From Amyelois transitella (lineage: Eukaryota > Arthropoda > Insecta > Lepidoptera > Pyralidae), in NCBI RefSeq assembly GCF_032362555.1, contig NC_083516.1, forward strand, positions 10,999,001-11,063,000: 64,000 nucleotides of DNA. The letters are read 5' to 3'. Below, piece by piece: positions 38,501-47,000 of this stretch. The translations under genes and the position numbers were made by a program. Numbering within the stretch: the stretch's first letter is position 1; every line of letters begins with the position of its first letter. The notes beneath the pieces are model-generated. The model ran no database searches and was not told the DNA's origin. It saw nothing but the letters and a program-made list of their open reading frames with translations.

Positions 38501-39647
38501 CAGGAGATGGTAAACTGTATGCATGAAGCTTTAAAAGAGAAAGGAATGAAAGTGAACGTAAGTAAAACTAAAACACTGGTTTTTGAAATGGAGAAAGAAA
38601 TGACAGCATGTAATATTTTGATTGGAGGAGAAAAAGTGGAGCAAGTGAAAGAGTTTGTATATCTAGGATCAAAGTTTACATCAGATGGCAAGTATGATAG
38701 TGATATTGAAAGGAGAGTGAACGCGGGGAACATGGTGAATGGAGCTTTGCATGCCTTTATGAGCAGTCAGAAACTATCCAAAAAGGCTCGACTGGCTGTG
38801 CACAGGGGCGTGTTGGTCCCGACATTAATGTATGGGAGTGAAAGTTGGGTATGGCAAAAGAAGCATGAAAGCAGAATAAATGCAGTGGAAATGAGAGCGT
38901 TAAGGAGTATGATGGGTGTGAAATTGAGTGACAGGATAAGGAACAGCGTGATAAGGGAATGTTGTGATGTGAAAGAAGATGTAGTTACAGGAATAGAAAA
39001 GGGTATGTTAAGATGGTTCGGTCATGTGGAGAGGATGAATGAAAGCAGGTTGACTAAGCAGATATACAAGGAGAGTGTGGAGGGAAAGGTCGGAGTGGGA
39101 AGACCTAGACGAACGTATCTTGATCAAATTAAGGACGTCCTGGTAAAGGGTCAGGTCAAAAGTACCCGAAACCGCCGAGCTTGTATGAAGAGAGTTATGA
39201 ATGTGGACGAAGCGAAAGAAGTATGCAGAGATCGTGGCAAGTGGAAAGAGGTAGTCTCTGCCTACCCCTCCGGGAAAGAGGCGTGATTTTATGTATGTAT
39301 GTATGTATGTATAAACATATTCATCTAAGGTCTCACGTTATGAACTTCAAATTCATCATTAAGCCTTACATCTGAACGTGGCCTTTCAGTCTTTTCGAGA
39401 CTGTTAGCTATGTTTATCCCGTAAGATATAAAGACGTGACTATATTAATATGTATGTGTATTATATAAAATTTCACTAAATAAGTGGAAGTAGACCGTAT
39501 GGAATTTTCTTTTATTAAGACACAATATATACTCCGATAAAACTTTTTAAATATCTAATTAAAAGAATCCCTTATTTTAAAGCAACGATAATTACCATTT
39601 TCATTAACAGGAACCTTTTCATATTCTCCATTTTTCACTTGAGCCAT
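29584..39647 (-). CDS. Gene D: SLC17-like MFS transporter with a long glycosylated loop
   Basis: Exons (minus): 39647-39596, 35855-35500, 34961-34782, 34061-33923, 33606-33395, 32986-32840, 32463-32331, 31791-31673, 31025-30906, 29975-29846 and 29627-29584 (TAA). They join in frame to 543 residues, 20-50 longer than the paralogs. The extra length is in the TM1-TM2 loop (about residues 55-136), which holds six or seven N-X-S/T sites (NES, NNT, NTT, NVT, NST, NDT, NVT); it is predicted to be luminal or extracellular and heavily glycosylated. TM1 keeps ARAHLGVSIVAM. TM4 keeps GGWKAVCACRILQGVSQ. TM5-6 has ATWGWPSVFWG. The proline-glycine turn after TM2, usual in this family (QxPGG), reads QYFMS here. 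The TM7 AHxGQ motif reads AHIGS. Exon 1 (17 residues) is placed 3.7 kb upstream because it has an ATG, an acidic leader and a phase-1 donor fitting exon 2; the intact LINE lies in between, antisense. Substrate unknown. Confidence 0.85.
30003..30232 (-). repeat. SINE-A copy in gene D intron 9
   Basis: From GCGGGGTAGACAGAGCC to the GGTTCCTGGCACC-complement head at about 30232. It is truncated at the tail. Confidence 0.7.
30285..30392 (+). mobile_element. LINE 3' stub in gene D intron 9
   Basis: Starts GCATGAAGAGAGTTACGAAT and ends GAGGCGTGATTTTATGTA. It matches the end of the RTE-like LINE closely, so it is probably young. Confidence 0.7.
30400..30555 (+). repeat. Repeat shared with 34135-34305 (GCCGCTTCCAAGGCGTCAGT family)
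   Basis: Close match to 34135-34305 in another intron of the same gene: TCAAAACGTATGGTTTAACA, GACGTCAAATAAATTACTTA, then CTGCCGCTTCC. A more distant relative is at 41760-41950. Probably a LINE 3' end. Confidence 0.65.
30600..30838 (+). repeat. SINE-B (tRNA-headed), full-length copy
   Basis: The head has a tRNA-like A box (GGCGCAGCGGCAGTACGC) and a perfect B box (GGGTTCGAATCCC). The tail runs through GGCCTGGGTCTTGGATGTTT and GAGTTAGTATCTCGTAACAC to GAGGCTAACTCGATCAG. It is in gene D intron 9 on the opposite strand to D. Confidence 0.85.
31435..31635 (+). repeat. RTE-tail-type repeat in gene D intron 8
   Basis: Same family as 9150-9352: CAGTACGGATGTTTGTTACA, AAAACTACTAAACCGATTAC, ending GTGGACGAAGTCACGGGCGG. 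Confidence 0.65.
33008..33192 (+). repeat. rep-C copy in gene D intron 5
   Basis: Reads TCACGCGACGCTATACGTCA, then AATCGCGCAAGCAAAGATTT, GGTTCCCCAGGCATCACACC and GCGGTCGAGCCG. It is in a different intron from the copies in B and C, so it is an independent insertion. Confidence 0.75.
34135..34305 (+). repeat. Repeat shared with 30400-30555, in gene D intron 3
   Basis: Nearly the same sequence as 30400-30555 and extends further, into AACAAACTGCACTGCAGCAT. Confidence 0.65.
34495..34715 (-). repeat. SINE-B (tRNA-headed) copy in gene D intron 3
   Basis: On the minus strand the B box is GGTCCCGGGTTCGAATCCCG-like, and the body and tail match 30600-30838. Confidence 0.8.
35105..35420 (-). repeat. 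RTE-type repeat debris in gene D intron 2
   Basis: Contains a degenerate CGCGGG..AAGC..TGGG block, TTTAGCGCCATCTGCAAAAG, and an end resembling 43240-43510 (CCCGTGAAGAGGTGACAAAC against CCGTGAAGAGGTTACAAAC). Confidence 0.45.
35892..35988 (+). repeat. SINE-A 5' half, interrupted by the LINE
   Basis: It begins GCCGTGTGGTTCCCGGCACC and breaks off after ACTTGGGATTCCTCTTT, where the LINE 5' leader starts. The missing 3' half resumes after the LINE at 39333-39455. Confidence 0.8.
35989..39325 (+). mobile_element. RTE-like LINE, apparently full-length, nested in a SINE-A
   Basis: A GC-richer 5' leader (about 35989-36184) precedes the single long frame. After the stop the element ends at once in a TATG repeat (about 39290-39325), as RTE-type elements often do. 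It lies antisense in the first intron of gene D, between its exons 1 and 2. At least ten 3' stubs of the same family are scattered in this window. Clade is tentative. Confidence 0.85.
36185..39286 (+). CDS. LINE endonuclease-reverse transcriptase polyprotein, intact
   Basis: A 1033-residue uninterrupted frame. An apurinic-type endonuclease domain (about residues 30-280) nicks the target DNA: TMNVRGGM, LCVNETKRKG, the GDFNGWVG motif near residue 177 and SDHLLVISRIR near 270 are visible. A charged linker follows. The reverse transcriptase (about 510-780) copies the element RNA at the nick: YKGKGSQLDCKNYRGISLLS near 578, FVDLEKAYDRVE near 657, GVRQGCVASPW near 715 and the catalytic YADDQ near 757. 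The C-terminal part has the WFGHVERMNESRLTKQIY block common in this LINE group. No frameshift or stop was seen, so this copy may be recent and could be active. The first ATG is at 36185; a start at the internal Met near residue 36 is also possible. Confidence 0.9.
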   Translation: MNLKKHINGGDGVRTPSRLVPGGSGKRSAESRFATMNVRGGMKDKIEEVCQMMDERRLDVLCVNETKRKGCDATQHGPYTAYWSGISSTSRGCQGVGLILSARMAECVNEYECVSPRLLWIRLKVGITRIFVLGVYAPWDVGSRGTTSAKSENEEFWNSVREVLKVTKPNEKIIMLGDFNGWVGVKRDGYEKVLGAFGDEKVNDNGRSVLEICLEWDLFVSNSMFQHKEIHTYTRVEGILKSMIDFVIVDERLKNKVLDTRAYRGAGIDSDHLLVISRIRGIFNRWRHRVREQTSALERVKVENLQDMDVGKKYINRLKDEFEDLEEMSDIEDGWKEFKERIVKVAVEVCGVSRRRKGKNHKNAWMSKDVQELVRLKKKAWLDLLAAKANLRMQEVIDEDVNEARKEYKKMKDLVKKAVIRKKEEYKEDFDKRLSEDFQSNLKVFWKSVRSARGNTITRELTRIRCQDGSVVKGEECVLKIWKDYFESLFEKKEGNKKDFCYSEEKENEMEGEIEMFEIVEALKSMKAGKAAGCDRVSVEMLKAGKGVVASQLYCLFNLCWRSGRVPKDWCKAVIVPLYKGKGSQLDCKNYRGISLLSVVGKLYAKVLINRVRNETDDKIWDAQAGFRKGMGCTDQVFSLRCIAEKFLAKSQKVYCTFVDLEKAYDRVERNELWSALSMHGVSSLLIRALKSLYEDSSACVRINGAHTEWFKIEKGVRQGCVASPWLFNLFMDSCLTDLKESKSGLRMNELLVKCLLYADDQVILASSAEELQEMVNCMHEALKEKGMKVNVSKTKTLVFEMEKEMTACNILIGGEKVEQVKEFVYLGSKFTSDGKYDSDIERRVNAGNMVNGALHAFMSSQKLSKKARLAVHRGVLVPTLMYGSESWVWQKKHESRINAVEMRALRSMMGVKLSDRIRNSVIRECCDVKEDVVTGIEKGMLRWFGHVERMNESRLTKQIYKESVEGKVGVGRPRRTYLDQIKDVLVKGQVKSTRNRRACMKRVMNVDEAKEVCRDRGKWKEVVSAYPSGKEA
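39333..39455 (+). repeat. SINE-A 3' half, interrupted by the LINE
   Basis: Resumes with CTCACGTTATGAACTTCAAA, aligned to CTGTCACTATTTGAATCTCA of intact copies, and continues to AAAGACGTGACTATATTAAT. Together with 35892-35988 it makes one SINE-A. Confidence 0.7.
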
Positions 39648-39969
39648 ATTATATCCGCTAATGGTTGACAGTCACTCTTGAGGGCTACAGCGACCGACTA
39701 GAAAATTTATCTAAAAGTAGTCGCAGACGCAGCATTACAAGTGCAAATAATTGTCTCAGGCTTTGCTTGGGAAGTTAAAAGTAAACATCTGCAATATTTC
39801 CACTGTAATCGCAATACACGTTAAACATTACAAGTGATAGAATAATAACTTCATCAGTTATACTTGGAGATCCGCTTTCCAATGCTTGTCTAAAGAGCAT
39901 TAGAATTTTTAAAGATTAGCAGTCCACAAACAGCCAAGTATCTATTATAAAAACAAAATCCTTAGTCTG

Positions 39970-40070
39970 TACATGCATACATATAGTCACGTCTTTATCC
40001 CTGGCGGGGTAGACACAGCCAACAATCTTGTAAAGACTGATAGGCCACTTTGAGCTTAAAGATAAAATTA
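39970..40070 (-). repeat. SINE-A 3' fragment
   Basis: A minus copy covering only the tail part (CACGTCTTTATCCCTGGCGG to GCCACTTTGAGC). Confidence 0.6.
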
Positions 40071-40325
40071 TGACTCAGCATTATTATAAACTAGAGGCCG
40101 CCCGCGACTTCTTCCGTGTGGACAATATCCACACAAGTACAAACCAGTAATGTATTTTATGTTGTACCTTGTATTGAAAATATTTTAATTTCAATTGGAC
40201 TTTTTTCTATAATATCATTATAGAAAAAAATCTCTTAACTAATTAAACTGAAATAAAATATATATATACATTTTGTATCTCTTCTTCACGAGACTTTTAA
40301 ACAGCTTTATTTCGCCAAGTACGGT

Positions 40326-40595
40326 GTCGTGTGGTTCCCGGCACCAATACAAAAAAGAATAGGACCACTCCATCTCTTTCCCATGGGTGTCGTAAAAGGC
40401 GACTAAGGGATAGGCTTACAAACTTGGGATTCTTTTTTAGGCGATGGGCTAGCAACCTGTCACTATTTGAATCTCAATTCTATCATTGAGCCAAATAGCT
40501 AAACGTGGCCATTCGGTCTTTTCAAGACTGTTGGCTCTGTCTACCCCGCACGCAAGGGACATAGACGTGACCATATGTATGTATGTATGTAAGTA
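40326..40595 (+). repeat. SINE-A copy, full length
   Basis: Begins GTCGTGTGGTTCCCGGCACC and ends in TGTATGTATGTATGTA. One of the best-preserved copies. Confidence 0.85.
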
Positions 40596-40745
40596 CGGTG
40601 CCATATTTTATGTAATTTGATAAGGCTTATCTAGAGTCGAATGGCATATGTTATACCGCGATATTAAATGCTCACGTTATTTTAACCTTCAACAGCCAAC
40701 ACCTGCCTACCTTGAGAACTGATTGCACATAGACGCACATTCGGT

Positions 40746-41010
40746 TAGTGTGGTTCCCGGCACCAATAAAAAAGGCTTAGGACCACTCCATCACGTTCCC
40801 ATGGATGTCGTAAAAGGCGACTAAGGTATCGCCTTATTAACTTGGGATTCTTTTAGGCGATGGACTAGCAACCTGTCACTATTTGAATCTCAATTCCATC
40901 ATAAAGCCAAACAGCTGAACGTGGCCTATCAATATTTTCAAGACTGTTGGCTCTGTCTACCCCGCAAGGGATATAGACGTGATTATATGTTTGTATGTAT
41001 GTATGTCGGT
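40746..41010 (+). repeat. SINE-A copy, second of three in a row
   Basis: Begins TAGTGTGGTTCCCGGCACC and ends GTATGTATGTATG. It follows the previous copy by about 150 bases. Confidence 0.8.
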
Positions 41011-41074
41011 TAGTGTAATCGTACCATGCTAGCATGGTAGCATAGAAAAAACATAATGTGTGCCACCTGGTTGT

Positions 41075-41275
41075 CTTCCCGTGCAGATCGTTAAGGTTGA
41101 TCAAGGGAGAGGCACATAAACATGGGATTCTCTGTTAGGTGGTGGGCAAATTGGGTTACTTTTTGAATCTCAGTCCTATTATTAAGCCGTTTTTTGAATG
41201 TGGTCTTTCAGCCTTTTTGAGACTGTTTTCTGTGTCTACCCCGTTAGGGATAAGTACGTGATTAGTTTGTATTTA
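41075..41275 (+). repeat. SINE-A copy, decayed, third of three in a row
   Basis: Weak match from CACCTGGTTGTCTTCCCGTG to CTACCCCGTTAGGGATAAGT. Confidence 0.5.
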
Positions 41276-41320
41276 TACTGATTGCATACTAGAAAACAAG
41301 TAGCATATCCCTTAGCATTA

Positions 41321-41510
41321 ATAAATACATATAATCACATCTATATCTCTTACGGGGTAGACAGAGCCAACAGTCTTGAAAAGACTGATATGCCACGTTC
41401 AGCTTTTTGGCTTAACAATAGAATTGAGAATCAAAATAGTGACAGGATAATAACCCATTGCCTATAAGGAGAATCCCAAGTTTATAAGCCTATCCCTCAG
41501 TGTGAGATTG
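41321..41510 (-). repeat. SINE-A copy
   Basis: Minus copy from ACATATAATCACATCTATAT through GGGGTAGACAGAGCCAACAG to the AGGGATAGG complement. The head is missing. Confidence 0.7.
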
Positions 41511-41759
41511 TGTCAGAATGAGATTCTTTTTTATTGGTAATATGGTCAATAATGTTAAATATAGATTCTTCTTGTGATATACAAATTAACAAGCAAGAAT
41601 ATAATGTTATCTCTGAAGAGTAACTAAGGCTTATGAATGAATTCTTGATAATATTGTGAAAGGGATGGATAAACCTTGTCCTAAGTTGGCTTAGCTATAA
41701 TGTTGTTTATTTCAGGTGAATTATTAGGGCGGTGGTGCTCGAATAATAAATAGTGTGAT

Positions 41760-41950
41760 GTGCAGTGTGACATTAGAATAGAATAGATTTATTTTCAAAA
41801 TTGGATACAAGGTATCACTTATTGACGTCACATCACTTAAATCTAATTATAACTACTACCGTTTCCAAAGCGCATGTGTAGAAAAAGCGGCGGAACAAAC
41901 TACACTGCAGCATTTTCATCGGACGTCAATTTACAAATATAGATCTCTTA
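41760..41950 (+). repeat. LINE 3'-like repeat
   Basis: TAGAATAGATTTATTTTC, then ATTGACGTCACATCACTTAA, then ACAAACTACACTGCAGCATT. Related to 30400-30555 and 34135-34305. Confidence 0.55.
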
Positions 41951-42547
41951 AATCTAAATCGTGGACGAATGCACATTGTCTACATGAAAAGACATGAATG
42001 AATATAGAACAAAATTATGTCAATACGAATGTTTCGTCAAATAAATAAAGATAAAATAAAATATTCGTTCAAACCCTACAATTAATCACTTTTTTCTAAG
42101 TTATTTTGATAAGTTTGAGAGCTAGCTAGGCAACTCGATATGTAACCATGATTCAAAATGAATTTGGTAAAGATAAGTTGCGGAATAATAATTTTGTTTA
42201 CATATGAGATTGTACATTAAGATACCATGAGTTATGTTAACTACAAGTGGGGGTTGGCTGGTGTTTCTGAGATACAAGCATCAGCTAAGTTCAGACACCA
42301 GTCTCTCATAATCTTAACTATGTGATGTACTTACTAATTAAGATTTGAGAGAAAATAAAATATTTGATTTGATTTGATTTGGAACGCTCTCCCGTTCTAT
42401 ATTCAAAGCCATGTGGGAATCGTTTATAAAATTCAGACTTATCCAATACAAAGTCATGGTTATCTGCCCCTCAGGTTGATATCTTCAGAGAAGAGACACA
42501 ATTAGGACAAATGCCAGGAGAATGACTTTGGTAATAAGCGTTTCTAA

Positions 42548-42745
42548 CTACATACATACTTACATATAATCACGTTTATATCCCTTGCGGGTTAGACAGA
42601 GCCAATAGTCTTAAAAAGAATGATAGGCCACGTTCAGCTATTTGGCTTAATGATAGAATTGAGATTCAAATAGTGACAGGTTGCTAGCCCATCGCCTAAA
42701 AAAAATATCTCAAGTTTGCAAGCCTATCCCTTAGTCGCCTTTAAC
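42548..42745 (-). repeat. SINE-A copy, 5' truncated
   Basis: From CTACATACATACTTACATAT to CCCTTAGTCGCCTTTAACG. The head is missing. Confidence 0.7.
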
Positions 42746-43544
42746 GTTTCTAACTGTTTTCCAAAAACAGGTGGTTCTTAGTTTGACCTGTATGTATATT
42801 TGTCCGAACCGATTTTGATGCCGTTTTCAGTGTTTTATTTGCAGGATGCTTATTTTTTTCAATGTTATTAAATAAAGTATCGGTTAGTTAGTATTTGGTA
42901 ACACAAGTTTTACTAATAAAATAATCTATTTTAATATTATACTAATATTAATTTGTAGGTAATTAAAAATACTTTTTGCCTCATTTGAAGTATTCCTGAA
43001 TTAGTAGTCTCGAAGTTGAAAAATAACATTATCCGCACAAAAAGCAATTAGTTGTTGGTATTATATTATAATTAATCTAAGGGTCTTAATAATGTTCAGA
43101 ACATTGACAGATTTTTTGAAATAAGTAAGAGAATAAAACAAATTTCTACGTAAATTGTTGTTTTTTCTTTTCTTTAATCTTTTGTACAATCAAAAATTTT
43201 TGTTGCGGAATGCCGGTAATTGGTAAAACTACGTTTAACCTTTGTAAATTATTTGACCACTGAATTCAAGTTTCTGAGTAGGTATGACTGAATTATCATA
43301 ACTAGCTTTTACTCGCAGATACACCCGCGTGACTATAGCACCTACAAATAGTGACGAAATTAGCGCCACCTGCAAAAGTAGTAAACTATAGTTTTCACCG
43401 GCATCAAAACCGGGTACCCAATGTCCTGCTCCAGAATCATAACTATATCTGTGATATTTCAACAGGATTAGTTCAGAAGATAATCCGTGAAGAGGTTACA
43501 AACAAACAAACTTACTTTCGATTTTATATTATTGGCTCTGCTTC

Positions 43545-43750
43545 TTCCTGGCTTTAGTCCCACTCTGGCATTCTCACCACTCTGGAGAGGAGCCCGGGGT
43601 ATGCCTTTGACCATGGATCCTGATTGTGAGTCAGGTTTTTACAAGAAGCGACTCTCGTCTGACCTCCGCAACCTTTGCAGAGAAACCTAACCCGTATTGA
43701 ATGTGCAGGTTTCCTCACGATGTTGCTTCTCACCGTAAGAGCATGAGTTA
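43545..43750 (+). repeat. GAGGAGCCCGGGG repeat, longest copy here
   Basis: CACTCTGGAGAGGAGCCCGG, then CCATGGATCCTGATTGTGAG, then CGACTCTCGTCTGACCTCCG and TGTGCAGGTTTCCTCACGAT. Shorter relatives are at 3325-3395, 9356-9425, 49850-49965 and about 62940-63085. Confidence 0.55.
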
Positions 43751-43957
43751 GTAGTTAAACTAATGAACATAACTTTGTAAAAGGTCATTGGTACAAGGCT
43801 AGGGTGGAATTCAAACCTATGCCTTTTTGTGACACCTTACCGATTTGACTATAGACGCTCTTTTTAAATTATTTGGGATACTTTACAGAAGTATTAACTT
43901 AGTTTCATAATCGTTCATTACTTTAAAGTTATCAAAACAAAAATAATTTCTCACTTA

Positions 43958-43963
43958 TTTATT
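43958..43963 (-). other. Poly(A) signal candidate for gene E
   Basis: AATAAA on the minus strand, about 70 bases after the gene E stop. Confidence 0.5.
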
Positions 43964-44032
43964 ATTAACTTTATAAAATATTTGTTTTATCACAGCAAAA
44001 GTCCATTGTTAAATCTTCCTGTTTCTCATAGT

Positions 44033-47000
44033 TCAGATTCGCGTTGGTTTTTCTGGAATTATCTGCATCTCAATGGGGCTGTACGCTGTAATAAATATCA
44101 ATTATCAATTATTTTTGCATTTTTTGTTTGCTTTTAAACTGTTCTTTATAAAAAGGTTATAAATCTAAATTAATTTTCATCGCGTTCCTCACCATTTCAA
44201 TGTGATTTCATTAAATACAAAAAGTTTTCAAAAGATTTTAAAGCTTTTTGAATTTTATCTTTTGTGACCTCGGTCCGATAGGACAACACAAGGTTATTTT
44301 TCTCTAGAAAATCAATTGCAAAATCCTAAATGTAATTAACAATCCCGTGTTCATATAAATTTGAAATTAGTATCTCAAATATAAATTGTTATATTATTTT
44401 ACTAGTTATTTTATATTAAAGTTAATTTCATATTTGAATATGAATTTTACCTAGCTGTAGCTACTGTCCCTTATCTTGATATCATTCTTTGAGTTACCTG
44501 GTTTATTGGAAGAAATCCCTCATAGGGATAAGTCTATTGTGCATTTTTATTTTTTTAATGTCTTATTTTGTACTACTTAAAAATGTTAATAATTTAAACA
44601 AACACACAATTAAATAAATAATTTATTTATTAGATAGTTATTATATGGAAAATGTTACCTGTATTGTTTAGTCGTGTCATAATTTGGCTGTTCACCTCCA
44701 TTTTATAGCTACTCGCCAACTTAAAGTACATGAGATTGCAAACAACGCAGAGAGTGGTCAGGAACAGAAATAAATTTCTCCAAGTGTTTACACTGCTCTG
44801 AAAACAATATAACTCTTTTAAATGGGCCTATTTGTGAACGAAATTTCGTTATTTTCTATATAAATTTATCACAGATTATTAAGAAGCTAGATGTAACTTT
44901 AAAATTGTTTAATTTAAGTCTTATTTTTAAGAGCATATCTACTGGATTTCGTTGATTCGGCAATAGCAATAACTTTAAAAATTATATATATATATAATCA
45001 AATACATTCTTATTTAATGACTAATGACCTAATTCAAAAAGGTGATACGGCCATCTAGACTTGTGGGGCCGTAGCCCTGGATTTTTTTTTTATATTTGCA
45101 CCCGATTTCTTGCACTAGCAAAATTGAAATATGTATGTATCCCTTTTCCAATCAATACTCACAATATCGCCTCTAAGGATAAAGCCGGACACCAAAGGAT
45201 AGAAGGAGCCCACGACGCTGGCGAAGGCAGAACATAACATCACGACATCTTCTCTGTACTTCTCTGTAGCTTCAGACATGTTTTCCTAGAAACAATGTAT
45301 TAATTGAAAATAAAAACATCATTCGTGAAGTAAAGAAGTTTTGGAGAATTTTATCATTATCAACCCCAGTTTATATATTTTGACCAACTATTACGCGCGT
45401 GTCCTTTTTAGACTCTTAATATACATTTATAAAATTTCAAAAGATTGGTTTAGAAGATAACTCGTAAAGTTATAAAAAACAAATTAATTTACTTTCGCAT
45501 TTAAATTATTAGCTAAGATTCATTTAAAGATTCAATAAATTGAGTCGTAGTTTAGAAAAAAGATAGATACAACATTTCTTTATATTAAAAACAGCAATAA
45601 AATAAATGAGTCAAAAAGATATGGCAATAAATAATTCCATTTTATTCTAGAACAATAGAAACTTCATCTTTCTTCATAGATCATATTTCATATTTCCAAA
45701 AAAAATATTACAAGCTTACCAAAAAACCTATATACTGAAGTCCCAATGCTGCTGATATGATCAAGAGCAAGACAATAGCTGATACTATTGAATCTGGTAC
45801 AAAGACTGACAAAGTTGGCAAGAAAATAAATATTGCACCACCTGAAAATAAAAAAAAGAGATTATTACCACCGAGGTGCCGTGTGGTTTCCGGCACTTTA
45901 GAGCCACTCCATATCTTTCCCACAGATGTCGTTTCGATGACGAGTAAGGGATAGACTTATAAACTTGTGATTCCTCCTGTAGGCGATAGGCTAGCAACCT
46001 GTCAGTATTTGACTCTCAATTCCATCATAAGGCCAAGTTGAATGTGGCTTTTCAAGGATTTTTTCAAGACTCTTGGTTCTGTCTACTAATACTTTAGAAA
46101 ACAGAAAATAAAATGATGACCCAGAATCAAGTAAATAATAAGTCCGAGCTAAAAAAAATTTGAAGTGCAAAAAGTATAATTTTGAAATTCGTAAACCTTC
46201 TAAGACCTACTTAAATTTTTATGGTCGACCGATAAACATTAAGAAAAATTACATACAAAACTTACTAATAAAATTTAGTATATTCCTAGGGTTCACCAGC
46301 TGCCTTCTAAAGCTCATGTCTTCGTAACTATGAGGAACGAAACACGCCACTAGCAGGGATATTATAGGTCTCATCATCATGTACGTCGCCCACACGATGA
46401 AGAATGTTAATGCTGACCAACACGCGCTCTGAAAAGGTCAGAAATAAAATTTGTTTTGTCGACAAGTTACAAGCAAGGCTCTTCTAATGGATCCTTGATC
46501 GAACTATTAATATTTAACTGTATATAATATATGTACTTAGGTGTATTTACTAATCTCAATTCTATCATTAAGCCAAATAGCTGAACGTGGCCTATCAGTC
46601 TTTTCAAGATTGTTGGCTCTGTCTATCCCGCAAGAGACCTAGGTGTGACTATATGTATGTATTTACTAAAGTCAAGATAATAGAGTAGTAATTTAGCAAT
46701 AATATTGTACCTGAAAACAAGTCTACCTTATAACCTGATCTGGATAATTTGGCTACTATAGCATTCAAATGTTCAAATGATATTGGAAATCCAATTGCTA
46801 TTTCGATATTTCAAATTGAACCTCAGAATGTAAATGATAATAAGCTATGATTTGTACAAGATTAAGTTCCTTCAAACTTACTTGTTTTATGGTCAGATGA
46901 AAATTTCTTAAGAAAACTGGTACATCCGTCAAATAAAATATGAATGCAGTATTACTAAAGACATGCGCGAACGCAATCCCCCAAAACTGTGGTGATTTGA

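Larger units (their letters stand above)
39648..44032. other. Spacer between genes D and E, repeat-rich
   Basis: No gene was found. It holds SINE-A copies (39970-40070, 40326-40595, 40746-41010, 41075-41275, 41321-41510, 42548-42745), a LINE 3'-like repeat at 41760-41950, RTE-type debris at 43240-43510, and a GAGGAGCCCGGGG repeat at 43545-43750. A short perfect hairpin of A/T-rich arms is at 40201-40229. The upstream region of D (39648-39960) shows no clear motif. Confidence 0.6.

Noticed and set aside
36192-38733. Minus-strand open frames opposite the LINE
   Set aside because: They are shadows of the intact + strand endonuclease-reverse transcriptase frame and have no family motif.
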